Shown in pieces: positions 9,665 through 18,248 of a DNA stretch of 64,000 bases. The stretch lies in contig NZ_JPMY01000012.1 of assembly GCF_000761545.1 (NCBI RefSeq), forward strand, positions 124,001 through 188,000. The letters are read 5' to 3'. The translations under genes were made by a program, and so were the position numbers. Under the pieces are notes generated by a model, which searched no databases, had not been told where the DNA came from, and saw nothing but the letters and a program-made list of their open reading frames with translations. Source of the DNA: Pseudomonas sp. ML96. Lineage in GTDB: Bacteria > Pseudomonadota > Gammaproteobacteria > Pseudomonadales > Pseudomonadaceae. The stretch's first letter is position 1; each line of letters opens with the position of its first letter.

Positions 9665-9689
9665 GTCTCCCATTACCGAGGATTTCGCC

Positions 9690-9821
9690 ATGAGCAAAGG
9701 TCTGGATAGACACAAGGAGGCGAAGAAGAAGCCTCTGAAGAGCGCCCAGGAAAAACGCCTGGCCAAGCGCACCAAGAAGTCCGGTTCCACCCTGCTGGGT
9801 AGCCACGCTCCCTCCAGTTAA
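9690..9821 (+). CDS. Small Lys-rich basic protein
   Basis: A 43-residue ORF (MSKGLDRHKEAKKKPLKSAQ...) with GAGG upstream and a perfect terminator hairpin 21 bases after its stop. The first 32 residues are highly basic and helical, which suits RNA or DNA binding; the tail is Ser/Gly-rich. Small lysine-rich proteins with this start occur across Pseudomonas, but I know of no assigned function. Confidence 0.65.
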   Translation: MSKGLDRHKEAKKKPLKSAQEKRLAKRTKKSGSTLLGSHAPSS

Positions 9822-9842
9822 CAACACCCGTTGACCCCTCCC

Positions 9843-9872
9843 GCACCCGGCTCATGCCGGGTGCTTCGTTTC
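9843..9872 (+). terminator. Rho-independent terminator
   Basis: A perfect 9-base stem GCACCCGGC / GCCGGGTGC with a TCAT loop (9843-9864) is followed by TTCGTTTCT. It ends the transcript of the small basic protein. Confidence 0.75.
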
Positions 9873-9938
9873 TGCCCGTCGCAGAACATGGTCTGGCCAG
9901 GCGCCAGTACCCATTCGTCCATAACCGAGCGCAGCGCT

Positions 9939-9964
9939 GAACTTCCCGAGACAGACGGGTCGGA
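9939..9964 (+). promoter_or_regulatory. AlgU/sigma-E-like promoter before the alginate lyase (weak)
   Basis: A perfect -35 GAACTT (9939-9944) is followed after 15 bases by TCGGA (9960-9964). AlgU promoters read GAACTT-N16/17-TCTGA, so the spacing is one short and the -10 has one mismatch. An inverted repeat GGTCGG-AACC-CCGACC (9958-9973) overlaps the -10 and could be an operator. Confidence 0.35.
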
Positions 9965-9999
9965 ACCCCGACCGCTTCGTTTGCCGCAAGGAGGACCCG

Positions 10000-10698
10000 A
10001 TGCTCGACCTGACCACCTGGAACCTGACCATCCCCACCACCGAATCCGCCACGCTGATCACCACCCAGCGCCTGAACAAGGGCTATAGCAGCCAGTACTT
10101 CCGCCCGCAAAACGACCGCAGCGTGCGCTTCTGGGTGCCGGTCAACGGCTCGCACACGGCCAACTCGAGCTACCCGCGCAGCGAGCTGCGCGAGACCTGG
10201 CCCAACGGCGAGCTGCGCAACTGGTACCACGGCGATGCCGACAACCTGCTCAGCGCGGTGCTGACGGTCAATCAGGTGCCGAGCAAGAACAAGCTGGTGA
10301 TCGGCCAGATCCACAGCATCAACCGCCCCGGAGACGTCGGCGAGCCGCTGGTCAAGCTGCAGTACCACTACCGCCCCGAGCTCAACAGCGGGCGCATCGA
10401 GGCTCTGGTGCGCAAGCATCCGGACGATGCCAAGGTGCAGAACATCGCCCTGGTCGACGACGTCACGCTGAACGAGCGCTTCGCCTACCGCCTGCGCCTG
10501 ACCGCCAGCGGCCGCCTGGGCATCACCGTGTACAGCGACGACGACAACGGCGCCTTCTACCGCCAGGTCGCCTCCAGCTGGAGCCGCCAGCCGCTCTACT
10601 TCAAGGCCGGCGCCTACGCCCAGGACAACTACGGCAGCAGCGCCGAGGGCGGCCGCGCGACCTTCTATCACCTCAATACCGAGCATCGGCGGCCCTGA
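10000..10698 (+). CDS. Polysaccharide lyase family 7 alginate lyase, no signal peptide
   Basis: A 232-residue PL7 protein with all three family blocks: SSYPRSELRET (catalytic Arg and Glu-Leu), GQIHSI (catalytic Gln and His) and YFKAGAYAQDNYG (YFKAG-x-Y-x-Q, catalytic Tyr). It cleaves alginate between uronate residues by beta-elimination. It starts at 10000 after AAGGAGG with MLDLTTWNLTIPT, and no signal peptide is present in any start choice, so it should be cytosolic or released by other means, like the compact PL7 enzyme PA1167 of P. aeruginosa. It is separated from the alginate biosynthesis genes (not in the window), but the AlgU operon that controls alginate lies 21 kb away. Confidence 0.92.
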   Translation: MLDLTTWNLTIPTTESATLITTQRLNKGYSSQYFRPQNDRSVRFWVPVNGSHTANSSYPRSELRETWPNGELRNWYHGDADNLLSAVLTVNQVPSKNKLVIGQIHSINRPGDVGEPLVKLQYHYRPELNSGRIEALVRKHPDDAKVQNIALVDDVTLNERFAYRLRLTASGRLGITVYSDDDNGAFYRQVASSWSRQPLYFKAGAYAQDNYGSSAEGGRATFYHLNTEHRRP

Positions 10699-10804
10699 GC
10701 CGACGTTGATCCAGAGCAACACGGCCCGTGCCAGCCATCGCCTAGGATGGCCGGCGACACCTTGGGCCGGCTGTGCAGGCCCGCTATCCAGACAGGAGGT
10801 TTGC

Positions 10805-11125
10805 ATGAGCATCACTTCGTCCACCATCTGCTCCGCCGCCGACGCCCTGCAGGGCCTGGTCGGACTCAACAGCAAGAACGGCCTGCACATCGTGCGCTTC
10901 AGCGAGGACTCCTTCGGCCTGGACGTGCCCGAGGAGACCATCCAGCCCTGCGCCGAATTCGTCTGGCAGCCGCTCAAGGGCGCGCTGATGACCCTCAGCC
11001 GCGAACGCCTGGGGTTGCTGCTGGAGCAGCGCATCGACGACCGCCTGAACATCACCGAGCCGCTGCGCGTCTACCTGCACCGCTGCGACCTGCCGGAAAT
11101 CATCGCCGAACGGCGCAAGACTTGA
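10805..11125 (+). CDS. Conserved hypothetical protein (106 residues)
   Basis: The ATG at 10805 follows a very strong AGGAGG site; an upstream in-frame start at 10706 is rejected. The protein (MSITSSTICSAADALQGLVG...) is soluble, mixed alpha/beta, with no recognisable motif. It contains GLDVPEETIQPCAEFVWQPL and a Leu-rich stretch LMTLSRERLGLLLEQRIDD. It lies between the alginate lyase and the amidohydrolase on the same strand, with about 100-base spacers. Function unknown. Confidence 0.65.
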   Translation: MSITSSTICSAADALQGLVGLNSKNGLHIVRFSEDSFGLDVPEETIQPCAEFVWQPLKGALMTLSRERLGLLLEQRIDDRLNITEPLRVYLHRCDLPEIIAERRKT

Positions 11126-11217
11126 CCGAAACGACCTGAGCTTCAGCGTTTTTGTCCGATATGGACGGGCGTGCCATTTCCTATGCTTGAGGCCACAACA
11201 AGAAAGGAGTGGCACGC

Positions 11218-12951
11218 ATGTTCGATGTGGCGATCACCAACGGCCTGTTCTTCGACGGCAGCGGCGCACCCGGCGCCATTCGCCACCTGGGCATTCGCGG
11301 CGGCAAGCTGGTCGCCATCAGCAGCGAGCCGCTGGAAGAAGGCGCGCAGCAGACCATCGACGCCCACGGCCAGTGGGTGATGCCCGGTTTCATCGACATG
11401 CACACCCACTACGACGCCGAGCTGGTGGCCGCGCCGGCCCTGCGCGAGTCGGTGCGCCACGGGGTGACCACGGTGATGATCGGCAGCTGCTCGATCAGCA
11501 TGGTGCTGTCCGGCGCCGAGGACTGCTCGGACATGTTCACCCGCGTCGAGTCGGTGCCGCGCGAGCACGTGCTGCCGCTGCTGCAGGCACGCAAGCACTG
11601 GAACACGCCAGCCGACTACGCCACCTTTCTCGACAGCCACCCGCTCGGCCCCAACATCTGCTCCTTCCTCGGCCACTCCGACCTGCGCGTCGCCGTGCTC
11701 GGCCTGGAACGTGCGGTGGACGCCAGCGTGCGCCCCAGCGATGCCGAGCTGCGACAGATGGAACAACTGCTGGAGCAGGCCCTGGACGCAGGCCTGCTCG
11801 GCCTCTCCAGCATGACCAACCCCTGGGACAAGCTCGACGGCGAGCGCCAGCGCTCCAAGTCGCTGCCCTCGGTGTACGCGCCGTGGCGCGAATACGTGCG
11901 CCTCAACCGCGTGCTGCGCAAGCGCGGGCGCATCCATCAGGGCGCGCCGAACCTGGTGACCAAGCTCAACGTGTTCGCCTTCCTGTGGGAGAGCATGGGT
12001 CTGCTGCGCAAGCCGCTGAAGACCACGCTGATCACCCTGATGGACGTCAAGGCCGACCCTTGGCTGGCGCCCATTCTCGGCCCGCTGACCCGCACCCTGA
12101 GCCGCCTGACCCGCGCCGACTTCCGCTGGCAGACCCTGCCGGTGCCCTTCGTCACTTACGCCGACGGCATGGAGTTCGTGGTCTTCGAGGAATTTCCCAG
12201 TGGCGAGGCGGCGCTGCACCTGGCCAGCCAGGACCTGCGCAGCGAGCTGTTCCGCGACCCGGACTACCGACGGCGCTTTCGTGAGGACGTCGACAAGCGC
12301 TTCGGTCCGCGCGTCTGGCATCGCGACTTCGACGATGCCTGGATCGTCGACTGCCCGGACCAGGCGCTGGCCGGGCACAGCGTCGGCGAACTGGCCCGCG
12401 CCCGCGGCATGCACCCTGGCGACCTGTTCCTCGACCTGCTGGTGGAGCACGGTCCGCGCCTACGCTGGCGCACCATGATCGCCAACCATCGGCCCAAGGT
12501 GGTGGAAAAACTGGTGGCCGAACCGGCCACACTGATCGGCTTCGCCGACTCCGGCGCGCATATCCGCAACATGGCCTTCTACAACTTCGCCGTGCGCCTG
12601 CTCAAGCTGGTGCGCGACGGCGAGGCACGCGGCCAGCCGGCCATGCCACTGGAGCAGGCGATCTGGCGCCTGACCGGCGAGCTGGGCGAATGGTTCGGCG
12701 TCGATGCCGGCAGGCTGGCGCTGGATCGCCGCGCCGACCTGGTGATTGTCGACCCGCAGCATCTGGACGCCGGCCTGGAGGCCTACCACGAGGATGAGAT
12801 GGAAGGCTTCGACGGCCTGCGGCGCATGGTCAACCGTGGCGAAGCGGTGCGCGCCACGCTGATCAACGGCCGCATCGCCTATCGCGACGGAGAATTCGCC
12901 GCCGACCTCGGCCAGGTCCGCGGCTACGGCCAGTTCCTGCGCGCCGGTTAG
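11218..12951 (+). CDS. N-acyl-D-amino-acid deacylase family amidohydrolase
   Basis: The start at 11218 follows AAAGGAG by 9 bases; the frame is open to a GTG at 11209. The 577-residue product has the amidohydrolase metal motif MPGFIDMHTHYDAE (H-x-H near residue 62), VRHGVTTVMIGSCSISM, and the later SGAHIRNM and C-terminal RADLVIVDP blocks typical of the D-aminoacylase branch. It would hydrolyse N-acyl-D-amino acids or a related amide in the cytosol. Length is at the upper end for the family (about 480-580). Its last four bases overlap the convergent phospholipase-like gene. Confidence 0.88.
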   Translation: MFDVAITNGLFFDGSGAPGAIRHLGIRGGKLVAISSEPLEEGAQQTIDAHGQWVMPGFIDMHTHYDAELVAAPALRESVRHGVTTVMIGSCSISMVLSGAEDCSDMFTRVESVPREHVLPLLQARKHWNTPADYATFLDSHPLGPNICSFLGHSDLRVAVLGLERAVDASVRPSDAELRQMEQLLEQALDAGLLGLSSMTNPWDKLDGERQRSKSLPSVYAPWREYVRLNRVLRKRGRIHQGAPNLVTKLNVFAFLWESMGLLRKPLKTTLITLMDVKADPWLAPILGPLTRTLSRLTRADFRWQTLPVPFVTYADGMEFVVFEEFPSGEAALHLASQDLRSELFRDPDYRRRFREDVDKRFGPRVWHRDFDDAWIVDCPDQALAGHSVGELARARGMHPGDLFLDLLVEHGPRLRWRTMIANHRPKVVEKLVAEPATLIGFADSGAHIRNMAFYNFAVRLLKLVRDGEARGQPAMPLEQAIWRLTGELGEWFGVDAGRLALDRRADLVIVDPQHLDAGLEAYHEDEMEGFDGLRRMVNRGEAVRATLINGRIAYRDGEFAADLGQVRGYGQFLRAG

Positions 12952-14246
12952 GGCTGCACAGGCTCCACCGCGCGCAGGGCATTGCGGCTGTGCGCGCCGA
13001 AGTGGCGGAACAGCTCGACCAGCAGCTTCTCCAGAGCCGGATCGGGCTGCACCTGCTGTAGCCGGTTACCCTCGCTGAAGCCCTGCGCCGCATTGCCGCG
13101 CGCCATCCACTCGCCGATCAGGGCGTCGAACTCGTCGGCACGAGCATGCGACTCGGCCGCCACCACTTGCGCTGCGTAGTCGACGTCGAACGGCGGGTAG
13201 TCGCCATCGCCCGCGCGGTCGGCATAGGCGGTCAGCAGCGGCGCCTGCAGCTGGCCTTCGCCGAGCAGCGCCTGCATGCGGTCGAACTGGTACTGCTCGA
13301 TGGCGGTATGCCGGTCGGCCACACGCTTGATCGCCGCCTCGCGGTCTTCCGGGTAGCCGGCCTCGGCCTTGGCCGCGATCAGCACCATGCCGCTGGTGCT
13401 CACTCCCGGCAGTACGCTGGCGTGGTAGGGCTGGGTGAGGTCCTGCAGGTAGTGCATGGCCCAGCCGAGGAAACGGTAGCCCCAGTACGGATGGCCGCTG
13501 CTGAAGGCCAGGCGCGCCAGGCCGCTGTACTGATACACGCGCCAGTGCGGCAGGGTCTGCGCCAGGTACGGCGCGGCGGTGAAGATCAGCGATGACTCGT
13601 GGTAGTAGCCGATATGGAACGGCGCCTGCGAGGAATATTCGAAGCGCGCGTCGCCGAACGGCTGCGGACCGAAGTTGTAGCGCTGGCCCACGGCACCGGG
13701 GTTGTCGCTGAACAGGTTGATGTCGTGGCCGTAGTCCGGCTCGTCCGCCGCGCTGGCCAGCACCTGCAGCGCGCTGACCTGCTCGCCGTCCTTGAGCGCC
13801 AGGTAGCGCCAGTTGGTCCAGGGGCCGACCTTGTGGAACACCAGCACGTCCTCGCCACCGAGCAGCGGCCGGCCGCCGGCATCCTGCCCCGGTAGCTGCT
13901 GGATAAAGCTGGCCAGCTTGATCTCCGGATTGACCCGCAGGGCCTGGAGGAAGGCCACGCGCCGATCACCGCTGCCAGCCGCCTGCCAGCGCAGCTCGTC
14001 CGGGCGCGCCGGGTAATAGGAAAAGTGCTCGCGGGCGAAGCTTTCCTGCTCGTCCAGCAGCTTCTCGATGGCCGGCGCCTGGTCGGCCAGGAAGGCCTCC
14101 AGCGGCTCGACCTTGACCTCCTGGCGCAGCTCGGGCTGATCCTGCAGCGACAGCAGGCTGCCCAGCGAATGGTTGGACCAGGCCAGGGCGTGGCCGGACA
14201 GGCCGGCCAGCAGACCGGCGCAGGACAGGACGACGAGTGACTTCAC
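12948..14246 (-). CDS. Exported zinc-dependent phospholipase C / P1-nuclease-like protein
   Basis: I chose GTG at 14246 (432 residues), which has GGAG 7 bases upstream and puts a clean signal peptide at the N-terminus (KSLVVLSCAGLLAGLSGHALA); an in-frame ATG at 14306 has no site. Cleavage after HALA leaves an N-terminal Trp (WSNHSLGSLL), as in B. cereus phospholipase C and S1/P1 nucleases, where that Trp and a nearby His bind zinc. A later block WAMHYLQDLTQPYHAS matches the H-x3-D-x5-H zinc motif, and GHDINLFSDN gives another candidate His/Asp. The protein should be periplasmic or secreted and act on phosphodiesters; lipid versus nucleic acid substrate cannot be told. Confidence 0.7.
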   Translation of the reverse strand: MKSLVVLSCAGLLAGLSGHALAWSNHSLGSLLSLQDQPELRQEVKVEPLEAFLADQAPAIEKLLDEQESFAREHFSYYPARPDELRWQAAGSGDRRVAFLQALRVNPEIKLASFIQQLPGQDAGGRPLLGGEDVLVFHKVGPWTNWRYLALKDGEQVSALQVLASAADEPDYGHDINLFSDNPGAVGQRYNFGPQPFGDARFEYSSQAPFHIGYYHESSLIFTAAPYLAQTLPHWRVYQYSGLARLAFSSGHPYWGYRFLGWAMHYLQDLTQPYHASVLPGVSTSGMVLIAAKAEAGYPEDREAAIKRVADRHTAIEQYQFDRMQALLGEGQLQAPLLTAYADRAGDGDYPPFDVDYAAQVVAAESHARADEFDALIGEWMARGNAAQGFSEGNRLQQVQPDPALEKLLVELFRHFGAHSRNALRAVEPVQP

Positions 14247-14342
14247 GGCGGCTCCGATGCGTGAGGCGAAGCGGTCAAGGCTAACCCCGGCCACGCCGGC
14301 GGGCACTGTCAGACCGCGCCAGCAGCACTCACCGATCAGGCA

Positions 14343-15194
14343 TCAGAGTAGAACGGCAGCAGCCACGCCACCCAGCACCAACAGCGCCACGACGACCAGG
14401 CCGATTCCCAGACCCGGGCTTGCGGAAGCGGCGGCAGCCGGAGCGGCCTGAGCCTGAGCCGCGGCATGCAGCGGATTGACCGTTGCCGCGCCCGCGCTGG
14501 CCGGCCGTGGCTTGGCCTGCGGCTTGGGCAAATCGACGGCGCGCACGAACACGGTGGCGTCCTCGTTCTCCTCTTCCGCCACCTGGACCTCGACCTTGGG
14601 CCCGATCACCAGCAGCGTCACCGAACCCATGCGCACCTGGTCGCCGGGCTTGAGCACCGCGGCCTCGGTCTTCTCGCCGTTGACCAGCAGGCCGTTGGCC
14701 GAAGCCAGGTCCTTGACCTCCAGCACCTCATCGCGCAGGAAGAACTCGCAGTGACGACGCGACAGCTGGGCATCACTGAAGCACAGCTCGCACTTGACCG
14801 AGCGGCCGAAGGTCATCGAACCGCTGACGTGGAACTTCTTGCCCTCGTGCTCGCCCTGAATCACCTGCAGGAACCAGCGCTGGCCAGCCTCGGCGCGCGG
14901 CTTGGCCTTGCCCGGATCGGTCAGCAACAGCTCGACCTCGCCCAGGCGCACACAGTCGTCGGCGCGCAGCTGGTAACGGCTGACGATGCGCTCGTCATTG
15001 ACGAAGGTGCCCAGCTCGCTGTCGCAGTCGCTGAGGTAGTAGTGACCGTTGTCCTGGCGGATCTCGGCGTGGAAGGCGCCGATCCCGGCGTCGTCCAGGA
15101 CCAGGTTGTTACGCCGATCCTGGCCCAGGGTGAAACGCTCCTCGACCAGCCAGATGGGGGCCTGCCGGCCATCCTTGAAATGCAGCTTGAGCAT
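14343..15194 (-). CDS. Double-FHA protein with C-terminal membrane anchor
   Basis: A 283-residue protein with two forkhead-associated domains that read phosphothreonine. The first is at about residues 20-75 (FTLGQDRRNNLVLDD, then AFHAEI), the second at about 125-180 (FGRSVKCELCFSDAQLSRRHCEF, then LASANGLLVNGEKT, including the key S-R-R-H). An Ala/Pro-rich linker leads to a single C-terminal hydrophobic segment (LGIGLVVVALLVLGGVAAAVLL), so the FHA domains face the cytosol. It is the last gene of the phosphatase-kinase-FHA operon, 11 bases after the kinase stop, and is the likely reader or substrate adaptor of that kinase. Confidence 0.88.
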   Translation of the reverse strand: MLKLHFKDGRQAPIWLVEERFTLGQDRRNNLVLDDAGIGAFHAEIRQDNGHYYLSDCDSELGTFVNDERIVSRYQLRADDCVRLGEVELLLTDPGKAKPRAEAGQRWFLQVIQGEHEGKKFHVSGSMTFGRSVKCELCFSDAQLSRRHCEFFLRDEVLEVKDLASANGLLVNGEKTEAAVLKPGDQVRMGSVTLLVIGPKVEVQVAEEENEDATVFVRAVDLPKPQAKPRPASAGAATVNPLHAAAQAQAAPAAAASASPGLGIGLVVVALLVLGGVAAAVLL

Positions 15195-15205
15195 GGGTAT
15201 GGGTC

Positions 15206-16906
15206 CTACTGACCGAAGATGTTGTTCCAGGCACGCTTGATCGGGTTGTTGTTGCGCTCGCGCTCCTCGCGGGCAGCCCGGTCGGCGGCGGCGCGGGCAT
15301 TGGCAGCGCGGGCGTCGGCCAGCAGCTGCTGGTGTTCGCCCTGCATCTGCAGCAGCTCGGGGTTCTGCGGCTCGGCCTGCAGGCCACGCTCGATCATGGC
15401 CAGGGCGCCGGGGAAGTCGCCGCGCCGGTAGGCCGCGCGGGCCAGGTCGCGGTACAGCAGTGCCACTCGGTTGAGGCCGGCCAGGGCATCGGCGTTGTCC
15501 GGCGCCCAGCCTAGGATCTGCTGGTAGTAGTACACCGCGCTGTCTTCCGCGGGCAGCAGCAGGCGCTTGTCGGCGATGCTCTGCTCGGCCAGCTCCAGAT
15601 AGCGAGCGATGCGCGCCTGCAGCACCTTCTGCAGCCCGGCGAGCACGCCTGCGTGCTGCGGGTCGATGGCCAGGGCCTGGCGGTAGTAGTAGTCGGCGCT
15701 GTCCTCGGCCGGTTCGCTCAGCAGGCCATCGGCGAGGCGTTGCTCGGCGAGGTCGGTGAACACCTTGATGCGCGCCTCGCGGATGCGCTGCAGGCCGGCC
15801 AGGGCCTCGGCGTTGTCATCGTCGAGGGCCAGCGCCTGATTGAAGTACTGCTCGGCGCTGTCCTGCGCCGGCTCGATCAGCTGGCCGGCGGCGAAGCGCT
15901 GCTCGGCCTGCTCCAGCAGTGCTGCGATCTGCCGCTGCTGCTTGATGTACAGGCCGGCGAACGTCAGGGTGCCGATCAGTACCAGTACGCTTAGTGCCAC
16001 CAGCAGCGGCATGCTTGAACGGCGCTTGCGCGGCGCGGCGGCCGGCAGCGGCGCAGGCGTTTCGGGCAGCACCAGCGCCGGGCGAATCTGGGTTTCGTCC
16101 AGGTCGCTCAGCTCCACCTCGTCCAGCGCGGCGAGCAGCACACGGCAATCGGCGAAACGCTCGTCGGGAGCCTTGGCCAGCATGCGCGCCAGCAGGCCGC
16201 GGAAGGCGCCCAGGCTGTCCGGCAGGGGCGGCGGCTCCATCTGCACGTGGTTGACCACGGTCTGGGTGTAGTTGCCGCCCCGGTAGGGATTGCTGCCGGT
16301 GAGCATCTCCAGAAGGATCACGCCCAGGCTGTAGATGTCGCTGCGCGCATCCAGCACCTGGCACTGGGCCTGCTCCGGGCTGCTGTAGGCCGGGCTGCCG
16401 ACGGCGACGCCGAACTGGGTCAGCTCGCTGTCGATGTCCAGGTCCTTGGCCACGCCGAAGTCGGTGAGCACGGCGGTACCGTCGCCACGGAACAGCACGT
16501 TGGCTGGTTTCACGTCGCGGTGCACCAAGCCCTTGTCGTGGACCACGGCCAGGCCGCTGGCGATCTGCCGCACGATCTGCAGGGCACGCTCGGGGGCGAA
16601 CACCTCGCCCTTGTGCCGCGCCAGATCGCCACCGGGCAGGAACTCCATGGCCAGGTAGTAGCGGCCATCGTCCAGGCGGTCGATGTCGTAGATGGTGATG
16701 ATCGAGGGATGATTGAGCGAGGCGACGATGTGCGCCTCCCGGACGAAGCGCTGGCTGAAGGCCTCGTCCTCGGCGCTGTGCAGCACCTTGATCGCCACCT
16801 TGCGGCTCAGCGATTCCTGGGTGGCCAGGAACACCTCGGCCATGCCGCCCTTGCCCAATTGGCCGTGAACCCGGTAGCCGGGGATTTCAAGCAGTGTGGT
16901 GCTCAT
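15206..16906 (-). CDS. Transmembrane Ser/Thr protein kinase with three internal repeats
   Basis: A 566-residue Hanks-type kinase. ATP loop LGKGGMAEVF (residues 17-26), catalytic Lys40 (KVAIKVL), HRDVKPANVLF (129-139) and DFG (149-151) are all intact. A Pro-rich juxtamembrane linker ends in RKRRSS, then a membrane helix at about 300-321. Outside are three direct repeats of about 53 residues starting near 332, 387 and 440 (cores EPAQDSAEQYFNQAL, EPAEDSADYYYRQAL, LPAEDSAVYYYQQIL), TPR-like, plus a fourth degenerate unit and an Arg-rich tail. It should sense an envelope signal and phosphorylate cytosolic Ser/Thr. It sits between the PP2C phosphatase and the FHA gene. No T6SS genes are adjacent, unlike the PpkA/PppA/Fha1 set. 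Confidence 0.92.
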   Translation of the reverse strand: MSTTLLEIPGYRVHGQLGKGGMAEVFLATQESLSRKVAIKVLHSAEDEAFSQRFVREAHIVASLNHPSIITIYDIDRLDDGRYYLAMEFLPGGDLARHKGEVFAPERALQIVRQIASGLAVVHDKGLVHRDVKPANVLFRGDGTAVLTDFGVAKDLDIDSELTQFGVAVGSPAYSSPEQAQCQVLDARSDIYSLGVILLEMLTGSNPYRGGNYTQTVVNHVQMEPPPLPDSLGAFRGLLARMLAKAPDERFADCRVLLAALDEVELSDLDETQIRPALVLPETPAPLPAAAPRKRRSSMPLLVALSVLVLIGTLTFAGLYIKQQRQIAALLEQAEQRFAAGQLIEPAQDSAEQYFNQALALDDDNAEALAGLQRIREARIKVFTDLAEQRLADGLLSEPAEDSADYYYRQALAIDPQHAGVLAGLQKVLQARIARYLELAEQSIADKRLLLPAEDSAVYYYQQILGWAPDNADALAGLNRVALLYRDLARAAYRRGDFPGALAMIERGLQAEPQNPELLQMQGEHQQLLADARAANARAAADRAAREERERNNNPIKRAWNNIFGQ

Positions 16907-16918
16907 GAAATGCGTCGA

Positions 16919-17698
16919 TCAGTGCTTGCGGGGTTTGAGCCAGCGGCTGAGGAAATTGCGAGGCTTGGCGTCGATCTTCGTCGATTGGTCCAGGCTGCGC
17001 GCCAATACTATGCAGCTGATATTGTCCTTGCCGCCCAGCTGATTGGCCAGCCCTATCAGCTCTTCGACCAGCACATCGAGGGTGGCCGCCCCGGCGCAGA
17101 CCTGCTGGATCTGCTCATCGCTCAGCTCACCGGTCAGGCCGTCACTGCACAACAGCAGCAATTCACCAGGCTCCAGGCTGCCCTGCACGCGGCCGACCTC
17201 GAGCACCTGTTCGCCCTGCCCCAGGCACTGGGTGACGATGTTGCGCCGCGGATGCACCCGCGCCTCCTCGGCGCTCAGCTCGCCGGCATCGATCATCGCC
17301 TGCACCCAGCTATGGTCACGGGTCAGGCGGGCGATACCGTCCAGGCTGATGCGATAGGCGCGGCTGTCGCCGATCCAGGCCACCTCGAAATCGGCGCCGG
17401 AGAAATGCACGGCCACCACGGTACTGCCCATGGGCCGACCGGCCTCTTGCTGGGTGGCGCCGAGGATCGCCTGATGGGCACTGTGGATGGCGTTGTCCAG
17501 ACCACTGCCAGTGGCGACGGACTGACCCAGAGCCTCCAGAGCCAGGGCGCTGGCGACCTCGCCACACTGGTGCCCGCCCATGCCATCGGCCACGGCCCAG
17601 AGGCCGAGCTCGGGCCGGCACAGTACGGCGTCCTCGTTATGCCCGCGAACCCGGCCCGCGACGCTCTGCGCCGCGAACCCCAGGGACTGCATCGACAT
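16919..17698 (-). CDS. PP2C-family protein phosphatase
   Basis: A 259-residue PPM phosphatase. Metal-binding motifs are visible: VRGHNEDAVL (motif 1), WAVADGMGGHQCGEVAS (motif 2, D-G-M-G-G), AWIGDSRAYR, LLLCSDGLTGELSD and GKDNISCIVL. It removes phosphate from Ser/Thr and is the partner of the kinase whose start lies 12 bases downstream. A basic C-terminal tail (KPRNFLSRWLKPRKH) follows the catalytic core. It is the first gene of the three-gene operon. Confidence 0.92.
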   Translation of the reverse strand: MSMQSLGFAAQSVAGRVRGHNEDAVLCRPELGLWAVADGMGGHQCGEVASALALEALGQSVATGSGLDNAIHSAHQAILGATQQEAGRPMGSTVVAVHFSGADFEVAWIGDSRAYRISLDGIARLTRDHSWVQAMIDAGELSAEEARVHPRRNIVTQCLGQGEQVLEVGRVQGSLEPGELLLLCSDGLTGELSDEQIQQVCAGAATLDVLVEELIGLANQLGGKDNISCIVLARSLDQSTKIDAKPRNFLSRWLKPRKH

Positions 17699-17792
17699 GG
17701 CTGTTGCTTACCTTCCCAATCTGCACTGGCGTGCATGATGCTGCGCCGTGCCGAGGCTGTCAGCCCGAAGCGCCTGAACTGTTAAGCAGTCG

Positions 17793-18113
17793 TCAGCGGT
17801 TGCGCTGCAACTCATAGTCACTCTGCCCCGGATAACGCTGCACCTCGATGCCACCGGGGTACTCGATGCTCTGCCGAATACCGCCGCTCTGGCGCACGCT
17901 GGAGCCGCCCTGGATCTGTATCTCGCGGCTATAACCCTGGCTGGGCACGGCGTGACCACCGTAGACGTCATAGCTCTGGCTGCGACTGGACGAACTGACG
18001 CTGCCGGAGGCGCCCGGGCTGACGTATTCGATAGGAATGGGTTGGCGCACCGGCTCGCCGGCCAGCGCCAGGCTGCTGAGCAGAAGGCTCAGCGGCAGGA
18101 TCAGGCTACGCAT
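17793..18113 (-). CDS. Small exported Ser/Gly/Gln-rich protein
   Basis: A 106-residue protein with a strong AGAGGAGAG site before ATG 18113 and a textbook signal peptide (MRSLILPLSLLLSSLALA). The mature part is low-complexity and polar (SVSSSSRSQSYDVYGGH, then EIQIQGGSSVRQSGGIRQ), without cysteines. It is divergent from the endonuclease gene and upstream of the phosphatase operon with a 94-base gap. Likely periplasmic or extracellular, function unknown. Confidence 0.7.
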   Translation of the reverse strand: MRSLILPLSLLLSSLALAGEPVRQPIPIEYVSPGASGSVSSSSRSQSYDVYGGHAVPSQGYSREIQIQGGSSVRQSGGIRQSIEYPGGIEVQRYPGQSDYELQRNR

Positions 18114-18248
18114 GGCGACTCTCCTCTGTTTCGCATACCGATGATGCTACGCCCCATACCTGCCACGCAGTAGCCCTGGCCAGCTGCCATGATTGGCAGC
18201 ACGGATCACGCCGCTATCATGCAGCGCTTTTTCCGGGATGCCGTACTC

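Noticed and set aside
14343-17698. The kinase-phosphatase-FHA genes as part of a type VI secretion cluster
   Set aside because: No T6SS structural genes (tss, hcp, vgrG, clpV) are anywhere in the window; the operon is bounded by unrelated genes.
16247-17785. A 512-codon plus-strand frame over the kinase and phosphatase genes
   Set aside because: It is antisense to well-defined kinase and PP2C motifs, crosses the gap between two real genes, and has no recognisable protein feature.
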